Assembly: GCA_900609035.2 (NCBI GenBank)
Contig: UXAT02000014.1
Coordinates: 1-57,013 of the forward strand
Reading direction: 5' to 3'
DNA from: Candidatus Defluviicoccus seviourii
GTDB taxonomy: Bacteria; Pseudomonadota; Alphaproteobacteria; Rhodospirillales; Defluviicoccaceae
Length of the DNA: 57,013 nucleotides
The position numbers and the translations under genes are program-made. Of this stretch, positions 1-7,997 are shown piece by piece (the stretch's first letter is position 1; every line of letters starts with the position of its first letter). The notes beneath the pieces were generated by a model, which made no database searches, was not told the origin of the DNA, and saw only the letters and a list, made by a program, of their open reading frames with translations.

Positions 1-81
1 AACCGACTCCTACGCCACATCAACCGCTTACGCTACATCCGCCAGCCCCCGACAAGGGGCGTCGTGAATAAGACGGGCTAA
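1..81 (+). CDS. Possible C-terminal end of an upstream gene
   Basis: An open frame runs in from the left edge and stops at a TAA at 79-81. Its 26 residues are basic and contain no recognisable motif. The AT-rich stretch that follows (about 82-110) looks like the spacer before the next operon. Because the gene is cut by the window edge, this rests only on frame and position and could be chance. Confidence 0.25.
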   Translation, partial: NRLLRHINRLRYIRQPPTRGVVNKTG

Positions 82-169
82 CACAATTTTAAGCAAAATT
101 GCGCAAGTATCACGGCGCGTGAATGATCTCACGCCCCTTTCGGGTCGCCAGGATCAAGGAGCCGTTCTC

Positions 170-1357
170 ATGACGCACCTGTCTCCGCTGCACGACGGAG
201 GGGCTGTCGGAAGCGGATCGGGAAGCGATAGCTGCGCACTGGCGACGAAAACGCCTTCAGCGAAAGCGACGGCCGGTGCGAAACAAGAGCGCGATCTGAT
301 CCCGCTTGTCAAAGATACGATGCTGTTGACCAGAATTGCCGGCGCCACAGGGCATGAATCGCGCGAGGACAGCCTGTTGATCGTGTTCTCGTGCGCAAAC
401 TCCAAGTCGTTTACATTTTATCTCAATACACAATCCATGCCGTGCGACGTTCTTTATGTGCGCGATCCTTTTCTCAACCACTGGTACCAGAGCGGCGTTG
501 AACCATCCAGCAATGTTGATGCATTAGCAGCATCGCTCAAACGCATTCGCGAGTCCTACCGGTCTGTCTACTGCCTCGGTTCCTCTATGGGGGGCTATGC
601 GTCACTTTTGTTTGGCAGTTTACTCGGCGCTCGCCGCGTCATCGCGCTGGCGCCACAGGTCGTCCTCGATCCCTCCTTCCCGCGCTCACCGCACCGGAAT
701 ACGCGGCTCCACTATGCCGACATCCGCACCATCGTGAAGCAGGCGAGCGACACAGAGATCCTCATCGCGTTCGGCGACCTCGATCCGGTCGACAGCTACA
801 ACATCAGCTGGTTACAAGATGGTGATCGCTTTCCCGAGCACATCTCTGTCGTTTCATACCTTGGCTACGATCATCTTTTCCCGAAGGCGCTGCAGAAGGC
901 CGCGCCACTGGATCAATACTTCTCCCAGGTCTTTACGGGCTTCACGCCGGAGACACACGGATTACCGTTCCAGGTTGGGCTCGGTCTCTCTCCCGCGCAG
1001 ATCGAAGCCATCCAGGCGGCGGTCCCGCTGTACTTCAAGAAGGACCGTTCCGCCGCATTCGCGATCCTCAAGCCGCTAATCGATCGTTATCCCAACTGGT
1101 GGGCGGCAAAGCACTTATGCGGTATGGCCGGCCTCCATGCGAGTATCGAACCTGAGCTCAGCAGACGTTTCGTCATCGAGGCAGCCGACAACAACCCCCG
1201 CGTATTCGAATTCGCCCACGACGCGGCACTCGCAGAAATCGAGGCGGGCAATGCTGAAGGAGCCCGCCACTACATCGGTCGCGTCGACTCGATGCGAAAA
1301 GGCCATACGTTATCTCTGGCCCTGCTCGACAAGTATTCATCCGCATTTCAGTCCTAG
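170..1357 (+). CDS. Alpha/beta-hydrolase-fold protein of a glycan operon
   Basis: A 395-residue protein. The middle part has an alpha/beta hydrolase signature: a nucleophile elbow G-S-S-M-G-G with Ser139 as likely nucleophile, an acid candidate in the FGDLD segment (Asp203/205) and His235 in GYDH. The C-terminal 130 residues are helical and carry no motif I recognise. The ATG at 170 is chosen over the GTG at 119 because AAGGAG lies 8 nt upstream of it. It opens a tight plus-strand operon with a DUF115-type protein, a GT8-like glycosyltransferase and an acetyltransferase, so a role in acylation or deacylation of a surface glycan is inferred. The substrate is unknown. Confidence 0.6.
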   Translation: MTHLSPLHDGGAVGSGSGSDSCALATKTPSAKATAGAKQERDLIPLVKDTMLLTRIAGATGHESREDSLLIVFSCANSKSFTFYLNTQSMPCDVLYVRDPFLNHWYQSGVEPSSNVDALAASLKRIRESYRSVYCLGSSMGGYASLLFGSLLGARRVIALAPQVVLDPSFPRSPHRNTRLHYADIRTIVKQASDTEILIAFGDLDPVDSYNISWLQDGDRFPEHISVVSYLGYDHLFPKALQKAAPLDQYFSQVFTGFTPETHGLPFQVGLGLSPAQIEAIQAAVPLYFKKDRSAAFAILKPLIDRYPNWWAAKHLCGMAGLHASIEPELSRRFVIEAADNNPRVFEFAHDAALAEIEAGNAEGARHYIGRVDSMRKGHTLSLALLDKYSSAFQS

Positions 1358-1383
1358 GAAGCGTTCGACAAGGATAACGTTCA

Positions 1384-3327
1384 ATGAGCGACGACGAACA
1401 GGTACGGTCGGCACTGCGAGATATTGTCGACTATGAGCGGCAGATCGGGCAGCTCCTGAACAAGATCAACACCTACAGTGCGACCATAGACGGCCAGAAC
1501 AAGCACATTCAGGAGCTGGAGAAGAAGTGCGCCAAGCTCTACGATGGCGATTTGTTTTCATTCTTTATCCGCAATGCCGAGCAGCAGCAGCGACAGATCG
1601 ATCGGGTCAACGCGCTCCTGGTCCGCCTCCTCGACAACAAGGAGTCGGAGCCGGCTTCACCCCACGCGGAGAAGGCCGAAACGCCGGCAAAGGACAAGGC
1701 TGGCAAGGCGCCAGCGGCGGAGAAAAAGCCAGAAGCCGCTCCGGAGGTAATAACCGTTACGAAGGAGCTCCCGAAGCCTGCAAAAGCGGCAGCAGCGCTT
1801 GACCATGCGGCAGCACGCCTGGATCAGGCAGCCAAAGCGATCGGCACGGCGGCAGCCGAGACCAAACCCAGCAAGGTCGAGCAGCGCCTGCGGACGATCA
1901 ACGTCGACATCACGGAAGTGACGCAGTTTCACGCAAGCCGGGCATCCGTCGAGAAGATTGTCGATGCCGACACAAAGGGCGCGGGAGTCTTGCGCGTACG
2001 CGACACCAAGGGGCAGGGTCTGCACGGCGTGACCATACCGGCCGGGAGCGTCAGCGCCTTGGCCCTGCGATTGGTGACGCTTGTACTCAAGGATGACGGA
2101 GCGCGCTACGTCCGCATTCGCGTCCGGCAGAGGGGCAGCGGCAGTAACAATGCCATCTGCTCGGTCGACCTGCGCGATGGCAGCGTCTGCAACGTCGCGT
2201 CGACACGGGCCGATGCGAGTGGCGACGCTCAGGTCCGCCGTCTCGCCAACCGATGGTTAGAGATTGCGTTTTCCGCGCCGCTGCAGCCGTCGGCCGAGAC
2301 GGTTGAACTGCAGATCATTACCTTGCCGAAGTTCAATGCTAACTCCAGCCTGAAAGCGGGCGTGCCTGGAAAAGGCTTCTTGATCCGCAGTGTCAGCCTC
2401 GCGACCGCGGACGAGCCGATCGCGACCGCGAAAGAAAAGCCAATCGTCGCGAAACAGGCTCGGGCGACTGCCAAAGCCGTCGTCGCAACGACCAAGGCGC
2501 AGCGGGAGGAGGAGCGTCGGCAGCAGAACCGCAAGGCCTACCTGGAATCGGGCGCCTACGATCGGATTGCGGCCCTTGCCGGCCTGCACGCCGGCCGGCG
2601 CGCGTTCATCATCGGCAATGGCCCCTCGATCAACGGGCAGGACTTAACGCTGCTCCAAAACGAGATCACCTTCGTTACCAACTGGTTCGTCAACCACCCG
2701 CGCTTCACCGAAATCAATCCCGCCTATTACTGCGTTTCGTCGCACGAGATGTTCGGTGGCTGGAACAGTCCTGCGCCGTCCGCCAATCCGGATTGGCTCA
2801 AGGCCATGACCGCGTTGGCCGGGCGCTCGCACAAGATTTTCTCCTTCCGCTTCAAGGACTACATCGACATTAGCCGCATTTTCCCGGCCGGAGAGTGCGA
2901 CTACCTCTTGTTCGATCGGCCCAAACAGCTCGTCGATGCGAGGGGTGATATCAACCTTGATCTCAGCCAGGCGATGGATGATGGCTATACGGGCATCATC
3001 ACCTTCTGCCTGCCGCTGGCGCTGCACTTGGGCATTCGCGAGATCTACCTTATCGGCTGCGATTGCGACTACGGCCTGGCGACCCCCGAAGCACCTAAGA
3101 AGTACTTCTACGATTACTCCCGCCACACCACGAGTACGACCAAATACGACAGCCTGAAGCGGATCTGGGCCGACGATGGCCCGATTTTCCAGGCCTATCA
3201 GGTCGTAGCCGAGCGGTTCGCCGCGGCAGGCGCGCGGATCGTCAACTGCACGGCCGGCGGCCGGCTGGAGGTGTTTCCCCGCGCCCGCTATGAAACCGTC
3301 GTCGGTCGCAATGCGATCGCTGCTTAA
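1384..3327 (+). CDS. Large DUF115/MptE-like protein with N-terminal coiled coil
   Basis: A 647-residue protein with three visible parts. Residues 1-70 are a Gln/Glu-rich coiled coil, followed by an Ala/Lys/Pro-rich linker to about 165. Residues 165-335 look like a beta-rich ligand-binding module. The C-terminal part (about 385-640) carries IIGNGPS near residue 408 and YLIGCDCDYG, typical of the DUF115 (6-hydroxymethylpterin diphosphokinase MptE-like) fold, which in bacteria is often found in flagellar or surface glycosylation proteins. It lies 26 nt after the hydrolase gene and 13 nt before the GT8 gene. Glycosyl or nucleotide-sugar transfer is more likely than pterin chemistry in this context, but that is inference. 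Confidence 0.65.
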   Translation: MSDDEQVRSALRDIVDYERQIGQLLNKINTYSATIDGQNKHIQELEKKCAKLYDGDLFSFFIRNAEQQQRQIDRVNALLVRLLDNKESEPASPHAEKAETPAKDKAGKAPAAEKKPEAAPEVITVTKELPKPAKAAAALDHAAARLDQAAKAIGTAAAETKPSKVEQRLRTINVDITEVTQFHASRASVEKIVDADTKGAGVLRVRDTKGQGLHGVTIPAGSVSALALRLVTLVLKDDGARYVRIRVRQRGSGSNNAICSVDLRDGSVCNVASTRADASGDAQVRRLANRWLEIAFSAPLQPSAETVELQIITLPKFNANSSLKAGVPGKGFLIRSVSLATADEPIATAKEKPIVAKQARATAKAVVATTKAQREEERRQQNRKAYLESGAYDRIAALAGLHAGRRAFIIGNGPSINGQDLTLLQNEITFVTNWFVNHPRFTEINPAYYCVSSHEMFGGWNSPAPSANPDWLKAMTALAGRSHKIFSFRFKDYIDISRIFPAGECDYLLFDRPKQLVDARGDINLDLSQAMDDGYTGIITFCLPLALHLGIREIYLIGCDCDYGLATPEAPKKYFYDYSRHTTSTTKYDSLKRIWADDGPIFQAYQVVAERFAAAGARIVNCTAGGRLEVFPRARYETVVGRNAIAA

Positions 3328-3340
3328 GAGGGTGCCAGCC

Positions 3341-4324
3341 ATGCGCAACGATACCGTCGCCTTGTGTTCGGTCGTTAACGACCCGTTCGTTCCCGGCTTC
3401 ATCTGCATGGAGCGCAGCCTGCGCCGTACGAATCCGGATTGGGACTTTCCGCTGTTCGTGTTCTATGAAGATAATATTTGCCCACTTTCGGCGGGCTCGA
3501 GGCAGCTCATCGACAAATACTGTGACAATGTGCGCTTCGTCTGTATCGATGTGGAGGGTTTCGCCGAAATTTTCGAGTATGCGCGAACCGTTATTGGCAC
3601 GCCGGAGCGGCTCATGCCGGCCTTTTTTATCCTCGAAGCATTTCGGATGAAGACATTTGGCCGGGTGATCTGCCTCGACAGCGACATCCTGATCCGCGGT
3701 TCTCTTGATGAGCTCCTCATCACCGATTTCCCCTTCTCGGCCGTGCGCGCCGCTGATGGCGTCACCAACGAGCCCAGGTCGTTTGTCAACACCGGCCTGA
3801 TGGTGATCGGGGAGCCATTGTTGCGGGGCTTCGATCTTTGCGCTGCCATCCAGTCCGTGCGGGACAAGCGCCCCGCTCCCGGCTCTGGCAAGGCGGACCA
3901 GGCAATCATCAACATGCTGTTCGACAACGACAGCATCGGCTACCTGCCACGCCGCTTCAATTACACGAAGCGGATGCTGATGATTGAAGCAGGCGCGCTC
4001 AACGATTATGACGCCTATGAAGCCTTCCTCACCGCGCGCGATGTCCGCATGTTCCACTACGTCGGGGAGAAGCCTTGGAACCTTAAGGTCCGCAATGCCG
4101 AGAACGGGTATGGTGCGATCGAGGAACTGTGGACCCGCGAGCTGATGTCGTTCGCCGATCGTGACCTTCTGGTCTTTCTCGACGAAATGCGCCGTTCCTG
4201 GTTTCGACGCTACGCAGACGCCGCCTCCTCCTGCGCTGGGAAGTACGAGGACGGCAGTAAGGGCGGCGGCGGACACGCGCGCGATCTGTTCGAAAAGCAA
4301 GTCGCAAAGCGGATGGGGTTGTGA
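3341..4324 (+). CDS. GT8-like glycosyltransferase
   Basis: A 327-residue protein with a GT-A-type layout. A VALCSVVND start strand resembles family 8 enzymes, and a metal-binding DXD motif lies at Asp113-Ser-Asp115 in RVICLDSDILI. Downstream are VNTGLMVIG and ADQAIINMLF, the usual GT8 acceptor and active-site segments, and a late HYVGEKPW that resembles the conserved H-x-x-G-x-x-K-P-W. The ATG at 3341 is preferred because AAGAGGGT sits just upstream; earlier in-frame starts overlap the preceding stop. It probably transfers a hexose from a UDP-sugar to a surface glycan. Donor and acceptor cannot be read from the sequence. Confidence 0.8.
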   Translation: MRNDTVALCSVVNDPFVPGFICMERSLRRTNPDWDFPLFVFYEDNICPLSAGSRQLIDKYCDNVRFVCIDVEGFAEIFEYARTVIGTPERLMPAFFILEAFRMKTFGRVICLDSDILIRGSLDELLITDFPFSAVRAADGVTNEPRSFVNTGLMVIGEPLLRGFDLCAAIQSVRDKRPAPGSGKADQAIINMLFDNDSIGYLPRRFNYTKRMLMIEAGALNDYDAYEAFLTARDVRMFHYVGEKPWNLKVRNAENGYGAIEELWTRELMSFADRDLLVFLDEMRRSWFRRYADAASSCAGKYEDGSKGGGGHARDLFEKQVAKRMGL

Positions 4325-4330
4325 GCACCC

Positions 4331-5149
4331 ATGCCTGACACCGCGTTATTGGACGCCGGCAGCCCGGCGCCCCTCGGCCGGGCGACCATTGAAGGTCTGG
4401 CGGCGCTCGGCATGGTGATGAAATCCCTTTCCGCCCTGCCTACCACTCTCGAAGCCGAGCTGCCGGTTCGTCTCGCCGGCGTGGCGATGAAGGGGGAATG
4501 TGCCGTCGGTGCCTTCACGTATTTCGGTAGCCAGTGCGCCGTGCGTTCGGTGCGGATCGGGCGCTACTGCTCGATCGCGTCCAGGATCGTCATCGCGCCT
4601 TCGGAGCATCCGCTTGACTGGCTCAGCTCCCATCCATTCCAGTACGACGGTGCAGATTCGTTTCGCAAGGCACCGGAATACCGCCGCATTGCCGGCGCGG
4701 GCACCTTTGCCGGCAACCAGCGCGACACCGTCATCGGCAACGACGTGTGGATTGGCGAAGGCGCGTTCATCAGAAAGGGCGTCACCATTGGCGATGGCGC
4801 CGTCATCGCCGCCCACGCCTGTGTCACGCGTTCGGTCGAACCCTATGCGGTGGTCGCCGGAACACCCGCCCGCCCCGTCCGCTTTCGCCACCCGGCAACG
4901 CTGATCGAGCGGCTGCTGCGGCTGAAGTGGTGGAACTACGATCTTTCGGGAATCACCCAGGAGCTCAGCTACGACGACTGCGAGGCAACCGTGAGCCGTC
5001 TCGAAGAGCTGGTCGAGGCGGGCGAACTGCCGCCGTTCAGCCCGCGCGCTATCGTTCTCACGCGGAGCCGGGACGAGCGCGGCGACGGCGAAAAAGGTGG
5101 CCAACACGCTGGATGCGCGGAGACAATCCTAATGCGCGTACGAAGCTGA
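4331..5149 (+). CDS. Hexapeptide-repeat acetyltransferase (CatB/XAT type)
   Basis: A 272-residue left-handed beta-helix acyltransferase. Hexapeptide repeats run through VRIGRYCSIASRIVIAP, DTVIGNDVWIGEGAFI and VTIGDGAVIAAHACV. The SEHPLDWLSSHPF segment carries the His expected at the active site of CatB-type enzymes, and VVAGTPARPVRF is the typical end of the helix. The last 35 residues are hydrophilic and have no family counterpart that I know. It starts 6 nt after the glycosyltransferase, so O- or N-acetylation of the glycan built by this operon is the likely job. Confidence 0.8.
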   Translation: MPDTALLDAGSPAPLGRATIEGLAALGMVMKSLSALPTTLEAELPVRLAGVAMKGECAVGAFTYFGSQCAVRSVRIGRYCSIASRIVIAPSEHPLDWLSSHPFQYDGADSFRKAPEYRRIAGAGTFAGNQRDTVIGNDVWIGEGAFIRKGVTIGDGAVIAAHACVTRSVEPYAVVAGTPARPVRFRHPATLIERLLRLKWWNYDLSGITQELSYDDCEATVSRLEELVEAGELPPFSPRAIVLTRSRDERGDGEKGGQHAGCAETILMRVRS

Positions 5150-5200
5150 CCGTCGCCCTTCCGGTTACCGCCAACTCCCCCGGCGCCGGGGCTCACCGCA

Positions 5201-5752
5201 TCACGACGGCTCGAGCTCTGTATCCCAGTAGAGGAAGTCGCGCCAGCTCTCGTGCAGATAATTGGGCGGGAACAGCCGGCCGTTCTGCTGCAGTTCGTAA
5301 CTCGTCGGCTGCATCGGCGCGCGTCGCGGAAAGATGCCGCAGTCGGCTGGCAGACGGTGGCCCTTGCGCAGATTGCACGGCTCGCAGGCCGCGACGACGT
5401 TGCTCCACTCGGTCCTGCCGCCGCGAACCTTGGGGATCACGTGATCAAACGTCAAATCCTCGGCCACGAACGAGTGACCGCAGTACTGACAGGTGAAATG
5501 GTCGCGCAGGAACACGTTAAAACGGGTAAAGGCGGGCCGGCGATCGACAGGGACGAACTGTTTCAGCACGATCACGCTGGGCAGTCGGATCTCCCGGCTC
5601 GGCGAGCGGACCGAGCGTTCGTACTCGGAGATGACGACGACGCGACGCAAGAACACCGCCTTCACGGCTTCCTGCCACGACCACAGCGAAAGCGGAAAAT
5701 AGCTTAACGGGCGAAAGTCCGCATTGAGCACAAGGGCCGGATAGTTCTGCAT
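5201..5752 (-). CDS. HNH endonuclease family protein
   Basis: A 183-residue protein with a zinc-bound HNH module: Cys88-x2-Cys91, Asp103-His104, Asn118, then Cys123-x2-Cys126-Asn127. The N-terminus (MQNYPALVLNADFRPLSYFP) matches a conserved single-copy alphaproteobacterial HNH protein of unknown role. I start at the internal ATG (5752) on family grounds rather than the GTG at 5773; neither has a clear ribosome site. It converges on the glycan operon and is not next to any restriction or phage gene. Nicking or restriction activity is unproven for this subgroup. Confidence 0.8.
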   Translation of the reverse strand: MQNYPALVLNADFRPLSYFPLSLWSWQEAVKAVFLRRVVVISEYERSVRSPSREIRLPSVIVLKQFVPVDRRPAFTRFNVFLRDHFTCQYCGHSFVAEDLTFDHVIPKVRGGRTEWSNVVAACEPCNLRKGHRLPADCGIFPRRAPMQPTSYELQQNGRLFPPNYLHESWRDFLYWDTELEPS

Positions 5753-5879
5753 ACCCGTTGAGCCAATCGCCACACTAGAAAGCGCAAGGTACGCTACTCG
5801 ATTTTGCGATCGGATGCCAAAGGGTCTCGGCGTGAAAAATTCATGAAGCGTGGTGTAGCCGCCGCGCGGTCAAGGAAGC

Positions 5880-6761
5880 CTAAGGCACATGCATGAGACG
5901 AGCTGAGGCGACCGGCAGCGACCGCAGGCCATCCGCAACCGCAACGTAGTCAGCGTCGTCCGGATCGAGGTGGCCGTGCCGCATCAGGAAATCGATCACT
6001 ACGAGGGCGCAATTGAACTTGAACGCGTCGGTATCGCGAACGGTCTCGATGACTTGCTCGATCGGCCACAGCTCGAACGCTGCGATTTCGTCGTCGGTGT
6101 TGACCGGCACGAAATCCTCGGGCAACTCGAGGTCATAGAGATAGAGGACATCCCGCCGCAGCCCCTCCGGCTGCCGGGTGGCGTAAGTTATGGTGCCAAC
6201 CGCTTGGGCAGAACGAATCAAGGCGTCAGAGATGCGCGCCTCCTCGGCCGCCTCCTTGATGAGCGTCTCCCGCACGGTGTAGCCCGCCGGGCGGCCGCCG
6301 GCGACAAGCTGGTCGAACTTGCCGGGTGCCGTAGGCTTGGTGAGGCTGCGGCGGCCGACCCATATCTTGAGGCCCTGCTCACTGCGGACAAAACCGTTGA
6401 CGTGAACGCCGCTGGCGACCAAGCCGAATCGGGGCACCGCGGCTCGCTCGACCGTCAACAGAGCTGTTTCCGTCCGGCTTGAAAGCACCGGATAGGGCTC
6501 ATCGCGCCAGCCGCCGAGCAGGCCGCGCGTGCGCAACTGCTGCAGGGCCGCTTCGACGGCCACTGTCCGTTGGTCCGCGGTCGAGAGAGTGGAAGAGAGC
6601 TCCAGTCGCCCGCTCGTCCATTCAAAGACGGATGGAAACGCTGCCAGAAGGGCGCCAAAGTCGGGCTCGACGAAGCCCACCACCTCGCCTTCAACAACGA
6701 ACGGCCGGTAGTCGCTTGGATCGAAGCGAGCGCACGCACGAACACGATCGAGGAAGCTCAA
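5880..6761 (-). CDS. DUF4743-Nudix hydrolase (thiamin-diphosphate repair type)
   Basis: A 293-residue protein. The N-terminal half (about 1-110) resembles DUF4743 and the C-terminal half holds a Nudix box, GRPAGYTVRETLIKEAAEEA. The segment around LKIWVGRRSLTKPTAPGKFDQLVAGG is characteristic of the YJR142W/plant Nudix 20-24 family, members of which hydrolyse damaged (oxidised) thiamin diphosphates. The TTG at 6761 is chosen because CAGGAG sits 7 nt upstream and it begins SFLDRVRACARFD at the domain start. Longer starts would run into gcrA, which ends at 6811. Specificity here is inferred from family only. Confidence 0.75.
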   Translation of the reverse strand: MSFLDRVRACARFDPSDYRPFVVEGEVVGFVEPDFGALLAAFPSVFEWTSGRLELSSTLSTADQRTVAVEAALQQLRTRGLLGGWRDEPYPVLSSRTETALLTVERAAVPRFGLVASGVHVNGFVRSEQGLKIWVGRRSLTKPTAPGKFDQLVAGGRPAGYTVRETLIKEAAEEARISDALIRSAQAVGTITYATRQPEGLRRDVLYLYDLELPEDFVPVNTDDEIAAFELWPIEQVIETVRDTDAFKFNCALVVIDFLMRHGHLDPDDADYVAVADGLRSLPVASARLMHVP

Positions 6762-6810
6762 CGGCGGACTCCTGAGACAGCGAACGACGATGGTACGCCG
6801 CTCGTGCTGC

Positions 6811-7167
6811 TTAGCCGTTGCCGCGAACCTTGGCCGGCTTGATATAGGCCACGGCGCAGTGCTTGGCGCAATACGGCTTGCCGAGGACTTTTGGTCCGCC
6901 GCAGAAATGAAATCCCTCATCAGACGGATTTCCGACCGGCCAGCTGCACATGTCGGCACTCAGGTTATCAAGTCGGATCACGTCGGCCGGCTCCAGCTCT
7001 TGCTTTGGCGACTGCCGCCGTTTGGGCAGCCCAAGGCGGTGAACCTTGCCGATGACCGCGTTCTTGGTGATCCCGAGCCGCCGGCCAATCTCGCTGGTCG
7101 GCAACTCCTCGGACCAGAGCGCCATCAGGGCGGCAATTCGTTCCGGTGTCCAGTCGTTGTTCGACAT
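6811..7167 (-). CDS. gcrA: Cell-cycle transcriptional regulator GcrA
   Basis: A 118-residue protein. The N-terminus (WTPERIAALMALWSEELPTSEIGRRLG, then NAVIGKVHRLGL) is the GcrA helix-turn-helix. The C-terminus (CSWPVGNPSDEGFHFCG, then GKPYCAKHCAVAY) is the cysteine-rich sigma-70-contacting region. In Caulobacter GcrA binds sigma-70 RNA polymerase and acts at promoters with CcrM-methylated GANTC sites. At 118 residues it is shorter than Caulobacter GcrA, the linker being reduced. The ATG at 7167 replaces a longer frame because homology begins there. The upstream region has a DnaA box and GANTC sites. Confidence 0.93.
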   Translation of the reverse strand: MSNNDWTPERIAALMALWSEELPTSEIGRRLGITKNAVIGKVHRLGLPKRRQSPKQELEPADVIRLDNLSADMCSWPVGNPSDEGFHFCGGPKVLGKPYCAKHCAVAYIKPAKVRGNG

Positions 7168-7271
7168 CGCTCCCTCAGCCAGCCAGCCCGGCGCCGAAGC
7201 CGCTTGGCGGCACACTCTGTGCCACACTCGGCCGCGGCGCGGCCCCACGAACGTCCACATTGTTGCGGGTT

Positions 7272-7276
7272 GATTC
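7272..7276. promoter_or_regulatory. GANTC (CcrM) sites upstream of gcrA
   Basis: GATTC at 7272-7276 lies about 105 bp upstream of the gcrA start. A second GANTC site (GAATC) is at 7403-7407. CcrM methylates GANTC in alphaproteobacteria, and promoter methylation state is used there to time cell-cycle genes. Five-base motifs also occur by chance, so function is inferred from position. Confidence 0.4.
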
Positions 7277-7299
7277 CCGCAAGTCCACTACATATTGCG

Positions 7300-7308
7300 T
7301 TATCCACA
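7300..7308 (+). promoter_or_regulatory. DnaA box upstream of gcrA
   Basis: TTATCCACA is a perfect match to the strong DnaA-box consensus. It lies in a locally AT-rich patch about 133 bp before the gcrA start codon. DnaA directly activates gcrA transcription in Caulobacter, so a conserved control link is plausible. Only one perfect box is seen, and weaker copies were not searched exhaustively. Confidence 0.6.
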
Positions 7309-7415
7309 ATATTTATCGCTGGCTGGCGCAGGCTTCGCGCAAATGTTGATGCCGATTGTCGGGTTCGCGGGAAACGAGTCCTCCGATCGGGCGTCGGACG
7401 CCGAATCTAGGTCGG

Positions 7416-7889
7416 TCACTCACCGGGTCGATAGAAGACGAACCTACCGATGCAGGCGCACGACGTGCGCGGCCACGCCCAGGACGGGAGCACTCCACTG
7501 GGGTGGAAATCCGTTGCACCGTCGGTGGGATCCTTAAGCGCCCGCGAAACGGCGCGCACGGCAGTGCGCAGGCACAGCGCCAGTCTCGGGTCGGCAAAAT
7601 CGGCTGGGAGCGGAGGTTCAGGTAGTTCCCTTTTCAAGACCGACTGCAGAGCAACGAGCCAATCCGCAAACGCAAGGCCGTTGGCAGCCGGGATCGCAGA
7701 TGAGCCTGGAGAAGTACGCCCTTCGGCGCGGTTGCACAAAGCTGCGGCGATGCCTTCAAGAGTCCGCACCGGCTCATCTTGCGTCTGGTGGGCTAGGATG
7801 AGAGCGAGGTGCCGGGTCAAACGGCCAAACGTGATGGCAGAAGCATCGCCGCCCGCGTCTGGGCGCCGCGCGTGAGTCTCGTCGAGCAT
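7416..7889 (-). CDS. SleB-like cell-wall hydrolase, divergent
   Basis: A 157-residue protein. The end (ATDFHPSGVLPSWAWP, then IGRFVFYRPGE) resembles the conserved tail of SleB/CwlJ-type hydrolases (ATHFH...PxWA...IGxHxFYR). The segment LALILAHQTQDEPVRTLEGIAAALCNRA aligns with the usual EARGEP...AVAxVVLNR, but the position normally held by the catalytic Glu is not Glu. It is the last gene of the virus-like block, 108 nt after the terminase, where an endolysin would be expected. It may be an inactive or altered lysin. The start ATG at 7889 has TAAGG just upstream. Confidence 0.5.
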   Translation of the reverse strand: MLDETHARRPDAGGDASAITFGRLTRHLALILAHQTQDEPVRTLEGIAAALCNRAEGRTSPGSSAIPAANGLAFADWLVALQSVLKRELPEPPLPADFADPRLALCLRTAVRAVSRALKDPTDGATDFHPSGVLPSWAWPRTSCACIGRFVFYRPGE

Positions 7890-7997
7890 TGAATACCTTA
7901 CTCAAGTCAAGTTATTGGAAGAACGTGAGTTGCGGGAAACGCAGGCGGGACCGGCCGCGCGAGCTGCGGGCCGGCGTTGATTGGGGGGCGTTGGGAG

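Noticed and set aside
2644..4300. Long minus-strand open frames opposite the DUF115 and GT8 genes
   Set aside because: They are Arg/Gly/Ala-rich shadows of well-coded plus-strand genes in high-GC DNA, with no motifs or ribosome sites.
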